Assembly (NCBI GenBank): GCA_028691975.1
Contig: JAQUYF010000001.1
Location: 1 to 64,000, forward strand
DNA length: 64,000 bases
From: Bacteroidales bacterium
GTDB lineage: Bacteria > Bacteroidota > Bacteroidia > Bacteroidales > UBA932
Direction: 5' to 3'
Numbering within the stretch: position 1 is the first letter of the stretch; each line of letters starts with the position of its first letter. Made by a program: the position numbers and the translations under genes. A model generated the notes under the pieces. It worked only from the letters and a program-made list of their open reading frames with translations, was not told the origin of the DNA and did not search any database. Shown one piece after another: positions 28,107-36,779 of the stretch.

Positions 28107-29466
28107 GTCCCTTCTTACATCCGTGATGTGTACAATCTTATTGGTTATTTGCACAGATTCTTTTGCTCAGAAATATCAGGATGGTCTTATAGATAAGACG
28201 GTTGCATTAATTGGAAATGATATGGTCATGCTGTCGGAACTCGAATCCGAAGTGCAAATGCTTAGGGCAAGAGGTTTAACTGCCGACAAGAGTGCCAGAT
28301 GTGAAATATTGGAGGGCTTACTTGTCTCAAAACTGTTTCTTGTTCAGGCGAGACTTGACTCTCTGACTGTCAATGAGAATGGAGTGGAAAATGCTCTTGA
28401 TAACAGAATGAATGAAATGTATTCGGCACTTGGTGGAGAGAAGCAGGTTGAGGAGTATTTCGGCAAGCCGATATATAAACTGAGAGAGGAATGGAAAGAG
28501 ATATTGAGCGATCAGTCTCTTATTCAGGAGATGCAGGGGAAGATATCCGCTAAGATACCGTCTCTGACGCCTTCCGATGTTGAGAAGTATTACAAAAATG
28601 CTGAGGAAGAAGATCTACCGATTATCTCTACGAAGTACAGAATCAGGCAGATAGTGCTGTATCCGGACAAAGAGTCAGCCACAATGAGAGTTAAGGAGAA
28701 GTTGCTGGAGATTAGAGAGAGAATTGTCAATGGCGAAAAGTTTTCCACTCTTGCACGCATCTATTCGCAGGATCCTGGAAGTATGAATAAAGGCGGAGAG
28801 TTGGGTATGATGTCGAAAAGTGTCTTTTGGCCGGCATTCTCAAATGCTGCCATGTCTTTGAAAGTCGGACAGGTGTCGCAGTTGGTTGAAACTCCCGACG
28901 GCTTCCATCTTATTCAGTTGATTGCCAGAGACGGAGACATGTTCAATGCCAGACATATCCTGATAAAGCCGGCATATACGGATGAAGACAGAGCCAAAGC
29001 GTTCGATAAATTGGACTCTATTAAGAATGTTATCATAGCAGACAGTATTCCATTCTTTAACGCAGCGAGAAGGTTTTCTCAAGACAAAAAAACCAGCACC
29101 AACGGTGGTTTGCTGGCTGACGAGTACACAGGAAGTTCATATTTTGAAAAAGATCAGTTGAAGCCTGCCGACTACAATGTGTTGAAAAACATGAAGGAGG
29201 GGGATATCTCCGATCCTTTCGAGTCTTTGGACAATGAAGGACGTAATGGAAATACTATCTACAAGATTATTTATCTCGAGACAATAATACCTTCACATGT
29301 GGCTAATTATAAAGAAGATTATAGCGTTTTACTGGATGACGCCAACGCTAAAAATTCTGCTACTGCCATAGACCAATTTATTACGGAGAAGCAAAAGACT
29401 ACATATATTGTCATTGACCCACTTTTCAGCGGGTGTAATTTCAGCAGAGAAGGTTGGATTAAATAA
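28099..29466 (+). CDS. SurA-like peptidylprolyl isomerase/chaperone
   Basis: IDKTVALIGNDMVMLSELE N-terminus; two parvulin-like domains (YRIRQIVLYP...GGELGMMSKSVFWPAF; NARHILIKPAYTDED). Confidence 0.88.
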   Translation: MNRSLLTSVMCTILLVICTDSFAQKYQDGLIDKTVALIGNDMVMLSELESEVQMLRARGLTADKSARCEILEGLLVSKLFLVQARLDSLTVNENGVENALDNRMNEMYSALGGEKQVEEYFGKPIYKLREEWKEILSDQSLIQEMQGKISAKIPSLTPSDVEKYYKNAEEEDLPIISTKYRIRQIVLYPDKESATMRVKEKLLEIRERIVNGEKFSTLARIYSQDPGSMNKGGELGMMSKSVFWPAFSNAAMSLKVGQVSQLVETPDGFHLIQLIARDGDMFNARHILIKPAYTDEDRAKAFDKLDSIKNVIIADSIPFFNAARRFSQDKKTSTNGGLLADEYTGSSYFEKDQLKPADYNVLKNMKEGDISDPFESLDNEGRNGNTIYKIIYLETIIPSHVANYKEDYSVLLDDANAKNSATAIDQFITEKQKTTYIVIDPLFSGCNFSREGWIK

Positions 29467-29469
29467 TTT

Positions 29470-31902
29470 ATGGCATATCGGCAGAGAATAATAGGCGTAT
29501 TAGTATTGTTGATTGGTTGTCAGCTTGCTTTTGCTCAGCAAAAGTCGGCTGAGGATAGCTTGTTCCGTTTGCTTGATGCACGAAGTGCACAGCAGTTGGA
29601 TGAGAACGGGATGGAGTACAGGAGGGTGGTCGGCTCTGCAAGATTTTTGCACAATAATACATATTTACTCTGCGACTCTGCATCATGGAACGTTGGCGGC
29701 AGGTTCGTGGAGGCTTTTGGTAATGTCAGAATCATACAGGACAGAACCATGCTTTCGAGCGAGAAGATGCTTTATCTGATTGATCAAAATAAAGCCATTT
29801 TCAGTGGCGGCGTGGTGGAACTTACAGATAAGGAGCGCAATACTCTGCGCACGTCGGATCTGGACTACAATACTAAAGACAGTATTGCTACCTTTAAGTA
29901 CGGTGGTGCGATGAAAGACAAGAGCGGCAATGTGATAGAAAGTAAGACGGGAGTCTATGATTCAAAACAAAAGACCTTCACTTTCGAGGAAGATGTCGAG
30001 ATGTACAATGACTCCACTTTTATCAATTCCACATCTCTTCGTTATTTTACTGATCAGGATAAAGCCTATTTGGGTAAAAAAACCTATATGTGGAGGGGCG
30101 CAGGCTTCCTTGTGGCTGATGCCGGATGGTATGATAAGAAAAATGATGTTATCAACCTTTCCGACAATGTTTACATGAATGATCCCGATTATGAGGCATG
30201 GGCAGATGAGGTATATTATTTCAAGCAGCAGGCTAAAATAGAGATGTATCACAATGTCCAGATTTTAGATACGGCAAATAAGACAATTCTGCTCGGAAAT
30301 AAGGCCGAATACGGTGGCAAAGATTCGCTTAAAGTCAATCTTGCCATTATGACCAACAAGCCGGCGGTGGTTTATTATGGAGAGAATGAAAATCATGAGG
30401 TCGATACTCTCTTTATCTGTGCAGATACTTTATTGAGTTTTTCTATAAGGCAGTGTGATTTCTCGAAAGAGGAAATACAAGAGGCTGAAACCCGCAAAAG
30501 CGACATTTTGTTTGATGCCCTTGAAGAGTTGAGAACCAAGCAGGCGGAGGAGCGCAAAAAGCAGGCATACGAGAAGATGAAGGAGGCCGGCAGAATACCT
30601 CCGGAGATCCCTGCAAAGGATAGTGTCTCTGCTGCGAAGGACTCTCTCGGAACTTCACGTGACTCTTCTGTGGCACTTAAGGACATCCCTGTTCAGACAG
30701 ATTCCACGCTATTGACGATAGATTCTTTAGCCAGATCAATGAGTGATTCGCTCGGATCCCTGATTGATACCGTTCCGATAATTAAAGATTCTCTCTGGCT
30801 TGCTGATTCGGTTGCCATGGCGGATTCGATAGCTTTCGCAAATAGAGATACGACACTTGTCAGGCATCTCATCGGATACCGCAATGTGAAATTATTTCGT
30901 TCCGACCTGCAAGCTGCATGTGACTCTCTTGTTTTTACGGAGTTGGACTCAATAATAAGGATGTACGGAGGGCCGATTCTGTGGAATCAGATAAAAAATC
31001 AGCTTACCTCTGAGACAATGCAGTTGCTGACTCGTGATAATGAGATACATCGCGGCAGTATGCTTAATGATGCGATGATTACGACGCGGGAAGATTCGAT
31101 TCACTTCAATCAGATAAAGAGTACCGAGATGATGGGCTTTTTCAGGAATAATCAACTTTACAGATACGACGCTTTAGGTGGTGTAACTGCAATATATTAT
31201 ATGGTTGAAGATGAGCAAATTACCAATGTGAATATAAAAGAGGCCAAATCCTTGACTGCAGTAATGAAAAACGCTAATCCGCAAAAGATGCTGTATATGG
31301 ATGCGGTCAAGAGTGATGCCTACCCTTTGGCCAGTATAAAGATTGAAAAACAGCGACTTAAAGGCTTTGTGTGGCGTGGGGACGAGAGACCGGTTGACCG
31401 GTTTGTGATTACGGACAGAGCGATGAAAGTCTCTCAGAGGGATAAGTATGCTTTTGTTATGAAACCGACATATTTCATTACCAACAGGTACTTCGACAAC
31501 TATATGAAAAATGTTTGTGACTCTATAGAAATTCAGAGGCAGAGACGGCGTGAAGCGCAGTTGGATAGTGTCAAGATGGAGGCTCATGAGGAGTTTCTGG
31601 AAGCAAATAAGAGTGGCTCAAATAAGAGCGATTCATTGGCAGCGGTTGATTCGTTGGCTGCGATCGATTCTGTCGTCGTTGCTAAAGATTCTTTGCTCAT
31701 TGTAAAGGATCAGGATAAGGGTAAGGATCTGAATGAGGCAGTAGATGCTGAACAGGACAGAGCCGTTGCTCAGGAGTCTGCAGTAGTCAAGAAGACGGGC
31801 AAGAAACTGACATGCAAAGAAAAGCGTGCTCTTCGCAGGGAAAAGCGTGCTCTTCGTAAGAAAAAAAAGGCCGAGACCCTTTCGGACCCCGGCCAAATCT
31901 AA
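29470..31902 (+). CDS. OstA-like (LptA/LptD N-domain) outer-membrane biogenesis protein
   Basis: OstA-type repeats (FLHNNTYLLCDSASWNVGGRFVEAFGNVRIIQDRTMLSSEKMLYLIDQNKAIFSGGVVELTDKE); two D/S-rich linkers; basic C-terminus. Confidence 0.82.
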   Translation: MAYRQRIIGVLVLLIGCQLAFAQQKSAEDSLFRLLDARSAQQLDENGMEYRRVVGSARFLHNNTYLLCDSASWNVGGRFVEAFGNVRIIQDRTMLSSEKMLYLIDQNKAIFSGGVVELTDKERNTLRTSDLDYNTKDSIATFKYGGAMKDKSGNVIESKTGVYDSKQKTFTFEEDVEMYNDSTFINSTSLRYFTDQDKAYLGKKTYMWRGAGFLVADAGWYDKKNDVINLSDNVYMNDPDYEAWADEVYYFKQQAKIEMYHNVQILDTANKTILLGNKAEYGGKDSLKVNLAIMTNKPAVVYYGENENHEVDTLFICADTLLSFSIRQCDFSKEEIQEAETRKSDILFDALEELRTKQAEERKKQAYEKMKEAGRIPPEIPAKDSVSAAKDSLGTSRDSSVALKDIPVQTDSTLLTIDSLARSMSDSLGSLIDTVPIIKDSLWLADSVAMADSIAFANRDTTLVRHLIGYRNVKLFRSDLQAACDSLVFTELDSIIRMYGGPILWNQIKNQLTSETMQLLTRDNEIHRGSMLNDAMITTREDSIHFNQIKSTEMMGFFRNNQLYRYDALGGVTAIYYMVEDEQITNVNIKEAKSLTAVMKNANPQKMLYMDAVKSDAYPLASIKIEKQRLKGFVWRGDERPVDRFVITDRAMKVSQRDKYAFVMKPTYFITNRYFDNYMKNVCDSIEIQRQRRREAQLDSVKMEAHEEFLEANKSGSNKSDSLAAVDSLAAIDSVVVAKDSLLIVKDQDKGKDLNEAVDAEQDRAVAQESAVVKKTGKKLTCKEKRALRREKRALRKKKKAETLSDPGQI
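31819..31860 (+). repeat. 21-bp tandem duplication inside the OstA-like gene 3' end
   Basis: gaaaagcgtgctcttcgcagg / gaaaagcgtgctcttcgtaag, encoding EKRALRR-EKRALRK. Confidence 0.85.
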
Positions 31903-31912
31903 AAGACATTAC

Positions 31913-33391
31913 TTAGTTTTTATAGCCCGGATTTTGTTGCAATTCAGGGTATGAAACTCTTTCGTTGTTTGAGATAGGTAATACTACCTTTTCATAATCC
32001 CAGCTAAATGAAGCTTTATATTGTGAAGAACCGGCATAGTCATGTTCATCAGTTGCCATATTACGGGTAATTGTGCCCCCGCGACGCATCACATCAAAGA
32101 ATCTGTGACCTTCACCGATAAACTCTTTCTGACGCTCTGTCTGAACCAACGCTAAAGTTGCGGTTACATTAGCTGCAGTAGGATCTGCTCTCTTGCGAAC
32201 GGCATTAAGATAATTTGAAGCGGCAGCTGTAGCGCCTGTTTCCAAACCGGCCTCAGCAGCAATCAGATAAGCTTCCGTGATACGGAAGATGTGCGGATTG
32301 TTACGGCGGAAGGTATATCCACGATCTTTATTGCCAGGGAATTTGTTTAGCCAATATTCACCTGTCTTCTTAACACCTGTGGCAGGATCATCGTACTGTA
32401 TCATTTGTGCTCTAACATCGTTAGGGGTGTTTGCGAACAAATCTCTCCATTTTTTGGTAGGAATAATGCTTGCTGCGGCATTTAAGTCATTAAACCACAA
32501 GTGGTGGAACATGGCAATGAAACCTCCGTCATTGTCAATATCACCCTGATTGGTAACAATAAGCTCCAGTACTGTCTCGTCCTGACCTTCGTGTCCCCAA
32601 TAATCAAGATAATTAGCATTGGAAACCAATGAGTAAGGAGAGTTGTTGATGACGTCTGTGGCAGCGGTATAAGCTCCCGCATAGTCACCTTTGTAAAGCA
32701 TGATTCTTGCTTGAAGAAGTCTTGCTGCCCAATAGTTAAAGTGCCCCGTATTTTTAGACTTAGAAAGTAGTGGCAATGCCGCATCAAGGTCAGCGAGGGC
32801 CTGTGCATACGTCTCGGCAACAGTACTGCGAGGAATCTTGGCTTCAGACGGAGAAGCGGGAGAAGTTAAAATAACGGCTCCTAAAGAAGCTCCATTATCT
32901 TTGAGGTACGGATAACCGTAAAGCCTTGCAATGTCATGGTAAACGAAAGCTCTGACGGCAAGCGCCTGTCCGTGATAGTCGTTCTTTGTAGCCACATCAC
33001 TTGCAGACTCAACTTCCAGTTTTTCGATATTTTCCAAAAGAGTATTGGCTCTCATGAGAGTTGTGTAGAAGTTGGTCCAAAGGCCGAAATATGTGTTAGC
33101 TTCAGATTCATATTCCAAAGTATAAATGGTTGCGCTTTGACCTCCGATAACTCTTGGGTAGAGATTGTCGGCACGCATATCGCCCATATAAATAAGATCT
33201 CGACCATAGTAGGTGTAGTATTTAATATCGGTATATAGACCGTTTACTACAACACCGGCATCAAACAGATTGGACATAGCCGTTTCAGCAACGACTGAGT
33301 CTGTAGGTGTAGTATCCAGGAACCCTTTACAAGAAGAAGTTCCAGCTATAATGCCGGCAACAATCAGTATGTGTAAAATGTATTTTTTCAT
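31913..33391 (-). CDS. SusD/RagB family nutrient-binding outer membrane lipoprotein
   Basis: Lipobox GTSSCKGFLDTTPTDS; RKRADPTAANVT; ERQKEFIGEGHRFFDVMRRG. Confidence 0.95.
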   Translation of the reverse strand: MKKYILHILIVAGIIAGTSSCKGFLDTTPTDSVVAETAMSNLFDAGVVVNGLYTDIKYYTYYGRDLIYMGDMRADNLYPRVIGGQSATIYTLEYESEANTYFGLWTNFYTTLMRANTLLENIEKLEVESASDVATKNDYHGQALAVRAFVYHDIARLYGYPYLKDNGASLGAVILTSPASPSEAKIPRSTVAETYAQALADLDAALPLLSKSKNTGHFNYWAARLLQARIMLYKGDYAGAYTAATDVINNSPYSLVSNANYLDYWGHEGQDETVLELIVTNQGDIDNDGGFIAMFHHLWFNDLNAAASIIPTKKWRDLFANTPNDVRAQMIQYDDPATGVKKTGEYWLNKFPGNKDRGYTFRRNNPHIFRITEAYLIAAEAGLETGATAAASNYLNAVRKRADPTAANVTATLALVQTERQKEFIGEGHRFFDVMRRGGTITRNMATDEHDYAGSSQYKASFSWDYEKVVLPISNNERVSYPELQQNPGYKN

Positions 33392-33415
33392 ACGTATATA
33401 ATTTAATCAAGTTAA

Positions 33416-36400
33416 TTAAAGGGTTACCTCCAAGCCAAGTGAAACAGTCCTTAAAGCAGGAGTATTGTAGTAGTAGTAACCGCTTGCCTGTATTTCAGGG
33501 TCAATGTTCAGACCTGAGAAGGTCAACAGGTTGGCACCTGACAGGTAAATACGGGCATTCTGGATATTCATCTTTTGAACAAATGTCTTAGGCAGGTTGT
33601 ATGAGAGTGTTAAATTCTTAAGTCTCAAATAGTCACCTTTCTTCAGATAACGGCTTGAATAGTAGTAACCGCCCTGGCTGTTGCCAACGATACGGCGAGC
33701 AACGGTAGCGTTTTTGTTGGTTTCACTCCAGGTGTCAACCTGTGATGCGGCAATGTTTTGTCCGTATGATTTATAACCGTCATTTTCAAGTTGTTCAACG
33801 CCTTCATCCCAAATGTAATGGCCGTATTTGTATGCCCAAGACATTGAAAATGAAAAGCCTTTCCAACCCAAATCGACATTAAAACCACCGTACCCCTTAG
33901 GAATGGCCGTTCTGCCCTCAAGTATGATGTTACTTGCATTGTTCCTTGTTGTTGGAGTGTAGTTGTAACCGTCAGCAGGCATTGCACTTCCTTCAGGGAC
34001 AACAGTACCGTCTCTCATGATAACATCTTGATCAACGATTTCCCCTTTTTCATACCATGAACCTTCAGCATATTGAGGCTTTCCGTTTTCAGGATTGATG
34101 CCTAAATATTCTCTTGTGCGGTATTGATAGAAAGAGTAGCCTTCCTTCCATACGTAAGGAGTGCTCACAATAGTCTCGCCCTCCTCAGAAAGGCTGAGAA
34201 CCTTATTGTTAAGAGAGGCCCAGTTGAAGCCTACAGAAAGGTTGAGATCTTTCTTCTTGATAATATCGACATTGACGGCAAATTCGAAACCGGTATTGGA
34301 CATCGAACCGATATTTGTCAAAGTTGATGAAAATCCTGTTGTTGAAGGAACGGTTGCATCAAGCAGCAAGTCCGTTGTCTTTTTATTGAAGTATTCGGCA
34401 GAAAAAGTAACCCTCTCAAACAAGGTCGCGTCCAGACCTATGTTCCAGTTTTTATTTTTCTCCCATGTCAGGTCGGAGTTGGCAAGATTGGCGGGATAAC
34501 TTGCTCCAGCGTCGCCATATATATCATATTCATAAACTGACATATACCCGAAGTAATCAGAAGGAAGTGTGCCGCTGGTACCGTAAGATGCACGGATCTT
34601 ACCGTCATTCAGCCATGTAACATTGCTCATAAAGTCTTCATTGCTAAACCTCCATGATCCTGAGACTGACCAAAAATCGCCCCATCTTGACTTTTTAGCA
34701 AGTCTTGAAGAGCCGTCACGACGATAAGTGCCTGTTAAATAGTATTTTGAGGCATAGTCATAATTCAAGCTGCTCAGGAAAGAAAGCAACCTGTCATCTC
34801 TTGAATATGAGTATCCATCCTGGAAATTAGCACCAAAAATAGACTCTGTTGCACCCATGTACGAGAAGTCGATCTTACCTACACGCGTCATGGTGTAGTG
34901 CTCTTTTTCCGCTTCCCAACCAACCATTGCGCCAATATTGTGGTCGCCGAATGATTTGTTGAAGTTGAGGGTAGTAGAGCTTACCATTCTGTTGATATTG
35001 CGGTGTCTGTCTGACATATATCCACCGATATCGCTATAAGCGTAGAAGTTAGGGTGTCCGTACAGCCAGCCGAAACGGTCATGTACATACAGCCAGTCAC
35101 TGTTTACAATGCTCTTCAATTTCAAATAGTCGGTAAAAGCATATTCAGCCCAGCCTTTCATGATCAGACGATTTTGCCATGCGTCATTGACCTGTGCATC
35201 GTATGAAGCAATAGGGTTCGTGGTGCTGAAGTTAGGGTTCATAGGTTCCAGATAGAGAGAGCCGTCGGATTTGTAGGCATAAGGCCATCTTTCCGTTAAA
35301 ACGACTTTCCAGATAAAGAAAGGGTTGTCCTTGCTTGCCCAGCCGTCCTGGTGTCCATCCTGATATTGCCATGAATATTGGACAGAACCACCGACTTTCA
35401 ATCTTTTGCTTACATTGAAATCAAGATTAATTGTGGTAGAGAATCTTCTCAGATAGTCGATCCTTACAACTCCCTGCTGATCGGTGTAACCTACAGATGC
35501 ATAAATTTTTGACTTGTCTGTACCCCCGGAAATGCTATATTCATAGTTTTGGGCGATACCTGTGTGGAACAGAACTTTTTCCCAATCTTTGTAGATGTAT
35601 TTGCTTTCATCTTTGGAAGGGTAGTTTTCTTCAACTTTGGCAGATACGTACGAATCGAGAGACCCGTAATTTTTCCATACGGAAGGATTATCGGTGCCAT
35701 AGTTGTACCATGCCTGCCTGTGCAACTCCTCAGTTTCAGAATCTGTGGCAAGAGGATAGTTGTTATAAGCAAAATAAGAGAAACCTGCACTTGCCTTAAA
35801 TGTAGATGTCATCCTTCCTGCCTTACCTTTCTTTGTAGTGATGAGGATGACGCCATTTGATGCACGTGAACCGTACAGTGAGGCAGCTGCCGCATCTTTC
35901 AAAATGGTGATAGACTCAACATCACTCGGGTTAAGGAAGTTCATGGCACTTGTAGAGATGTTTCCTGAAGACCAGTCACCGCTTGTTGCAGGGACTCCGT
36001 CAATAACATACAACGGCTGGTTGCCCGCATTGAATGAGCCGAAACCTCGGATGTTGATCTGAACCTCACTACCAGGCTGGCCTGAATAGGAAGCTACTTG
36101 TACACCGGGAGCTTTACCGGCAAGTACTTGTTCGAAACTGACAACCGGAGCGTCTTTGATGGCATCATCCTTAACGACGGCGGCAGAGCCGGAATAAGAT
36201 CCCTTTTTAACGGTACCGTAAGCTACGACCATTATTTCGTCGAGGGCCTCGGTATCTGGGGCTAAAGAAACGTTGATTTTTGCGCGACCGTTAACAGGAA
36301 TCTGTTGATCGACAAAACCGATGGAAGAAACAACGAGGACTGCATCCGATGCAACATTGTCAAGGACATAATCTCCGTTTTCTAATGTAGCGACTCCCGT

Positions 36401-36541
36401 CATAGTACCCTTTACGACAACGCTGGCAAAAGGAATTGGGGAACCGTCTGCAGAAGATGTCACCTTACCGGTAACTCTTGTTTGCGCGAATGCGATATTG
36501 CAAGACAATAAGGCTAACGCAATAAGTAAGATTTTCTTCAT
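33416..36541 (-). CDS. SusC/RagA family TonB-linked outer membrane protein
   Basis: CarboxypepD-reg N-domain, VIDGVPATSGDWSS, ILKDAAAASLYGSRASNGVILITTKKG, C-terminal TVSLGLEVTL. Confidence 0.97.
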   Translation of the reverse strand: MKKILLIALALLSCNIAFAQTRVTGKVTSSADGSPIPFASVVVKGTMTGVATLENGDYVLDNVASDAVLVVSSIGFVDQQIPVNGRAKINVSLAPDTEALDEIMVVAYGTVKKGSYSGSAAVVKDDAIKDAPVVSFEQVLAGKAPGVQVASYSGQPGSEVQINIRGFGSFNAGNQPLYVIDGVPATSGDWSSGNISTSAMNFLNPSDVESITILKDAAAASLYGSRASNGVILITTKKGKAGRMTSTFKASAGFSYFAYNNYPLATDSETEELHRQAWYNYGTDNPSVWKNYGSLDSYVSAKVEENYPSKDESKYIYKDWEKVLFHTGIAQNYEYSISGGTDKSKIYASVGYTDQQGVVRIDYLRRFSTTINLDFNVSKRLKVGGSVQYSWQYQDGHQDGWASKDNPFFIWKVVLTERWPYAYKSDGSLYLEPMNPNFSTTNPIASYDAQVNDAWQNRLIMKGWAEYAFTDYLKLKSIVNSDWLYVHDRFGWLYGHPNFYAYSDIGGYMSDRHRNINRMVSSTTLNFNKSFGDHNIGAMVGWEAEKEHYTMTRVGKIDFSYMGATESIFGANFQDGYSYSRDDRLLSFLSSLNYDYASKYYLTGTYRRDGSSRLAKKSRWGDFWSVSGSWRFSNEDFMSNVTWLNDGKIRASYGTSGTLPSDYFGYMSVYEYDIYGDAGASYPANLANSDLTWEKNKNWNIGLDATLFERVTFSAEYFNKKTTDLLLDATVPSTTGFSSTLTNIGSMSNTGFEFAVNVDIIKKKDLNLSVGFNWASLNNKVLSLSEEGETIVSTPYVWKEGYSFYQYRTREYLGINPENGKPQYAEGSWYEKGEIVDQDVIMRDGTVVPEGSAMPADGYNYTPTTRNNASNIILEGRTAIPKGYGGFNVDLGWKGFSFSMSWAYKYGHYIWDEGVEQLENDGYKSYGQNIAASQVDTWSETNKNATVARRIVGNSQGGYYYSSRYLKKGDYLRLKNLTLSYNLPKTFVQKMNIQNARIYLSGANLLTFSGLNIDPEIQASGYYYYNTPALRTVSLGLEVTL
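36408..36475 (-). repeat. inverted near-identical segment, left arm (in susC 5' region)
   Basis: Reverse complement matches 36846-36913 at 67 of 68 positions (50 identical, 1 mismatch, 17 identical). Confidence 0.9.
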
Positions 36542-36678
36542 AGATAGTTTTAAAAGTGAATAGTAGTTTAGTGTTATTTCTAACTACTACAAATTTATAT
36601 AAAAAATATTCTTTAATTGTACTTCACTGCAACTTTTTTTTAAAATATCCCTTTTGCTATCATTTTTGCACATAAAAC

Positions 36679-36708
36679 TTGCTTTTACAAAAACAATCGC
36701 TAAATTTA
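36679..36708 (+). promoter_or_regulatory. candidate Bacteroidota promoter for the rightward susC
   Basis: TTG (36679-36681), 19-nt spacer, TAAATTTA (36701-36708); differs from TAnnTTTG only at the last base. Confidence 0.4.
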
Positions 36709-36779
36709 CACTTCGGTTTCAAAGAAATCGTACGTAATAAACACATTAATACTTTAATTAACTAACAAAAAACTATTCT

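Noticed and set aside
35491-35860. Overlapping short ORFs inside the leftward susC
   Set aside because: Alternate-frame ORFs in a long conserved SusC gene.
36542-36779. Site-specific recombination site in the susC-susC intergenic region
   Set aside because: Apart from the 68-bp inverted arms located inside the coding regions, no additional inverted repeat was evident in the intergenic DNA and no recombinase gene is in the window, so a dedicated site is not claimed.
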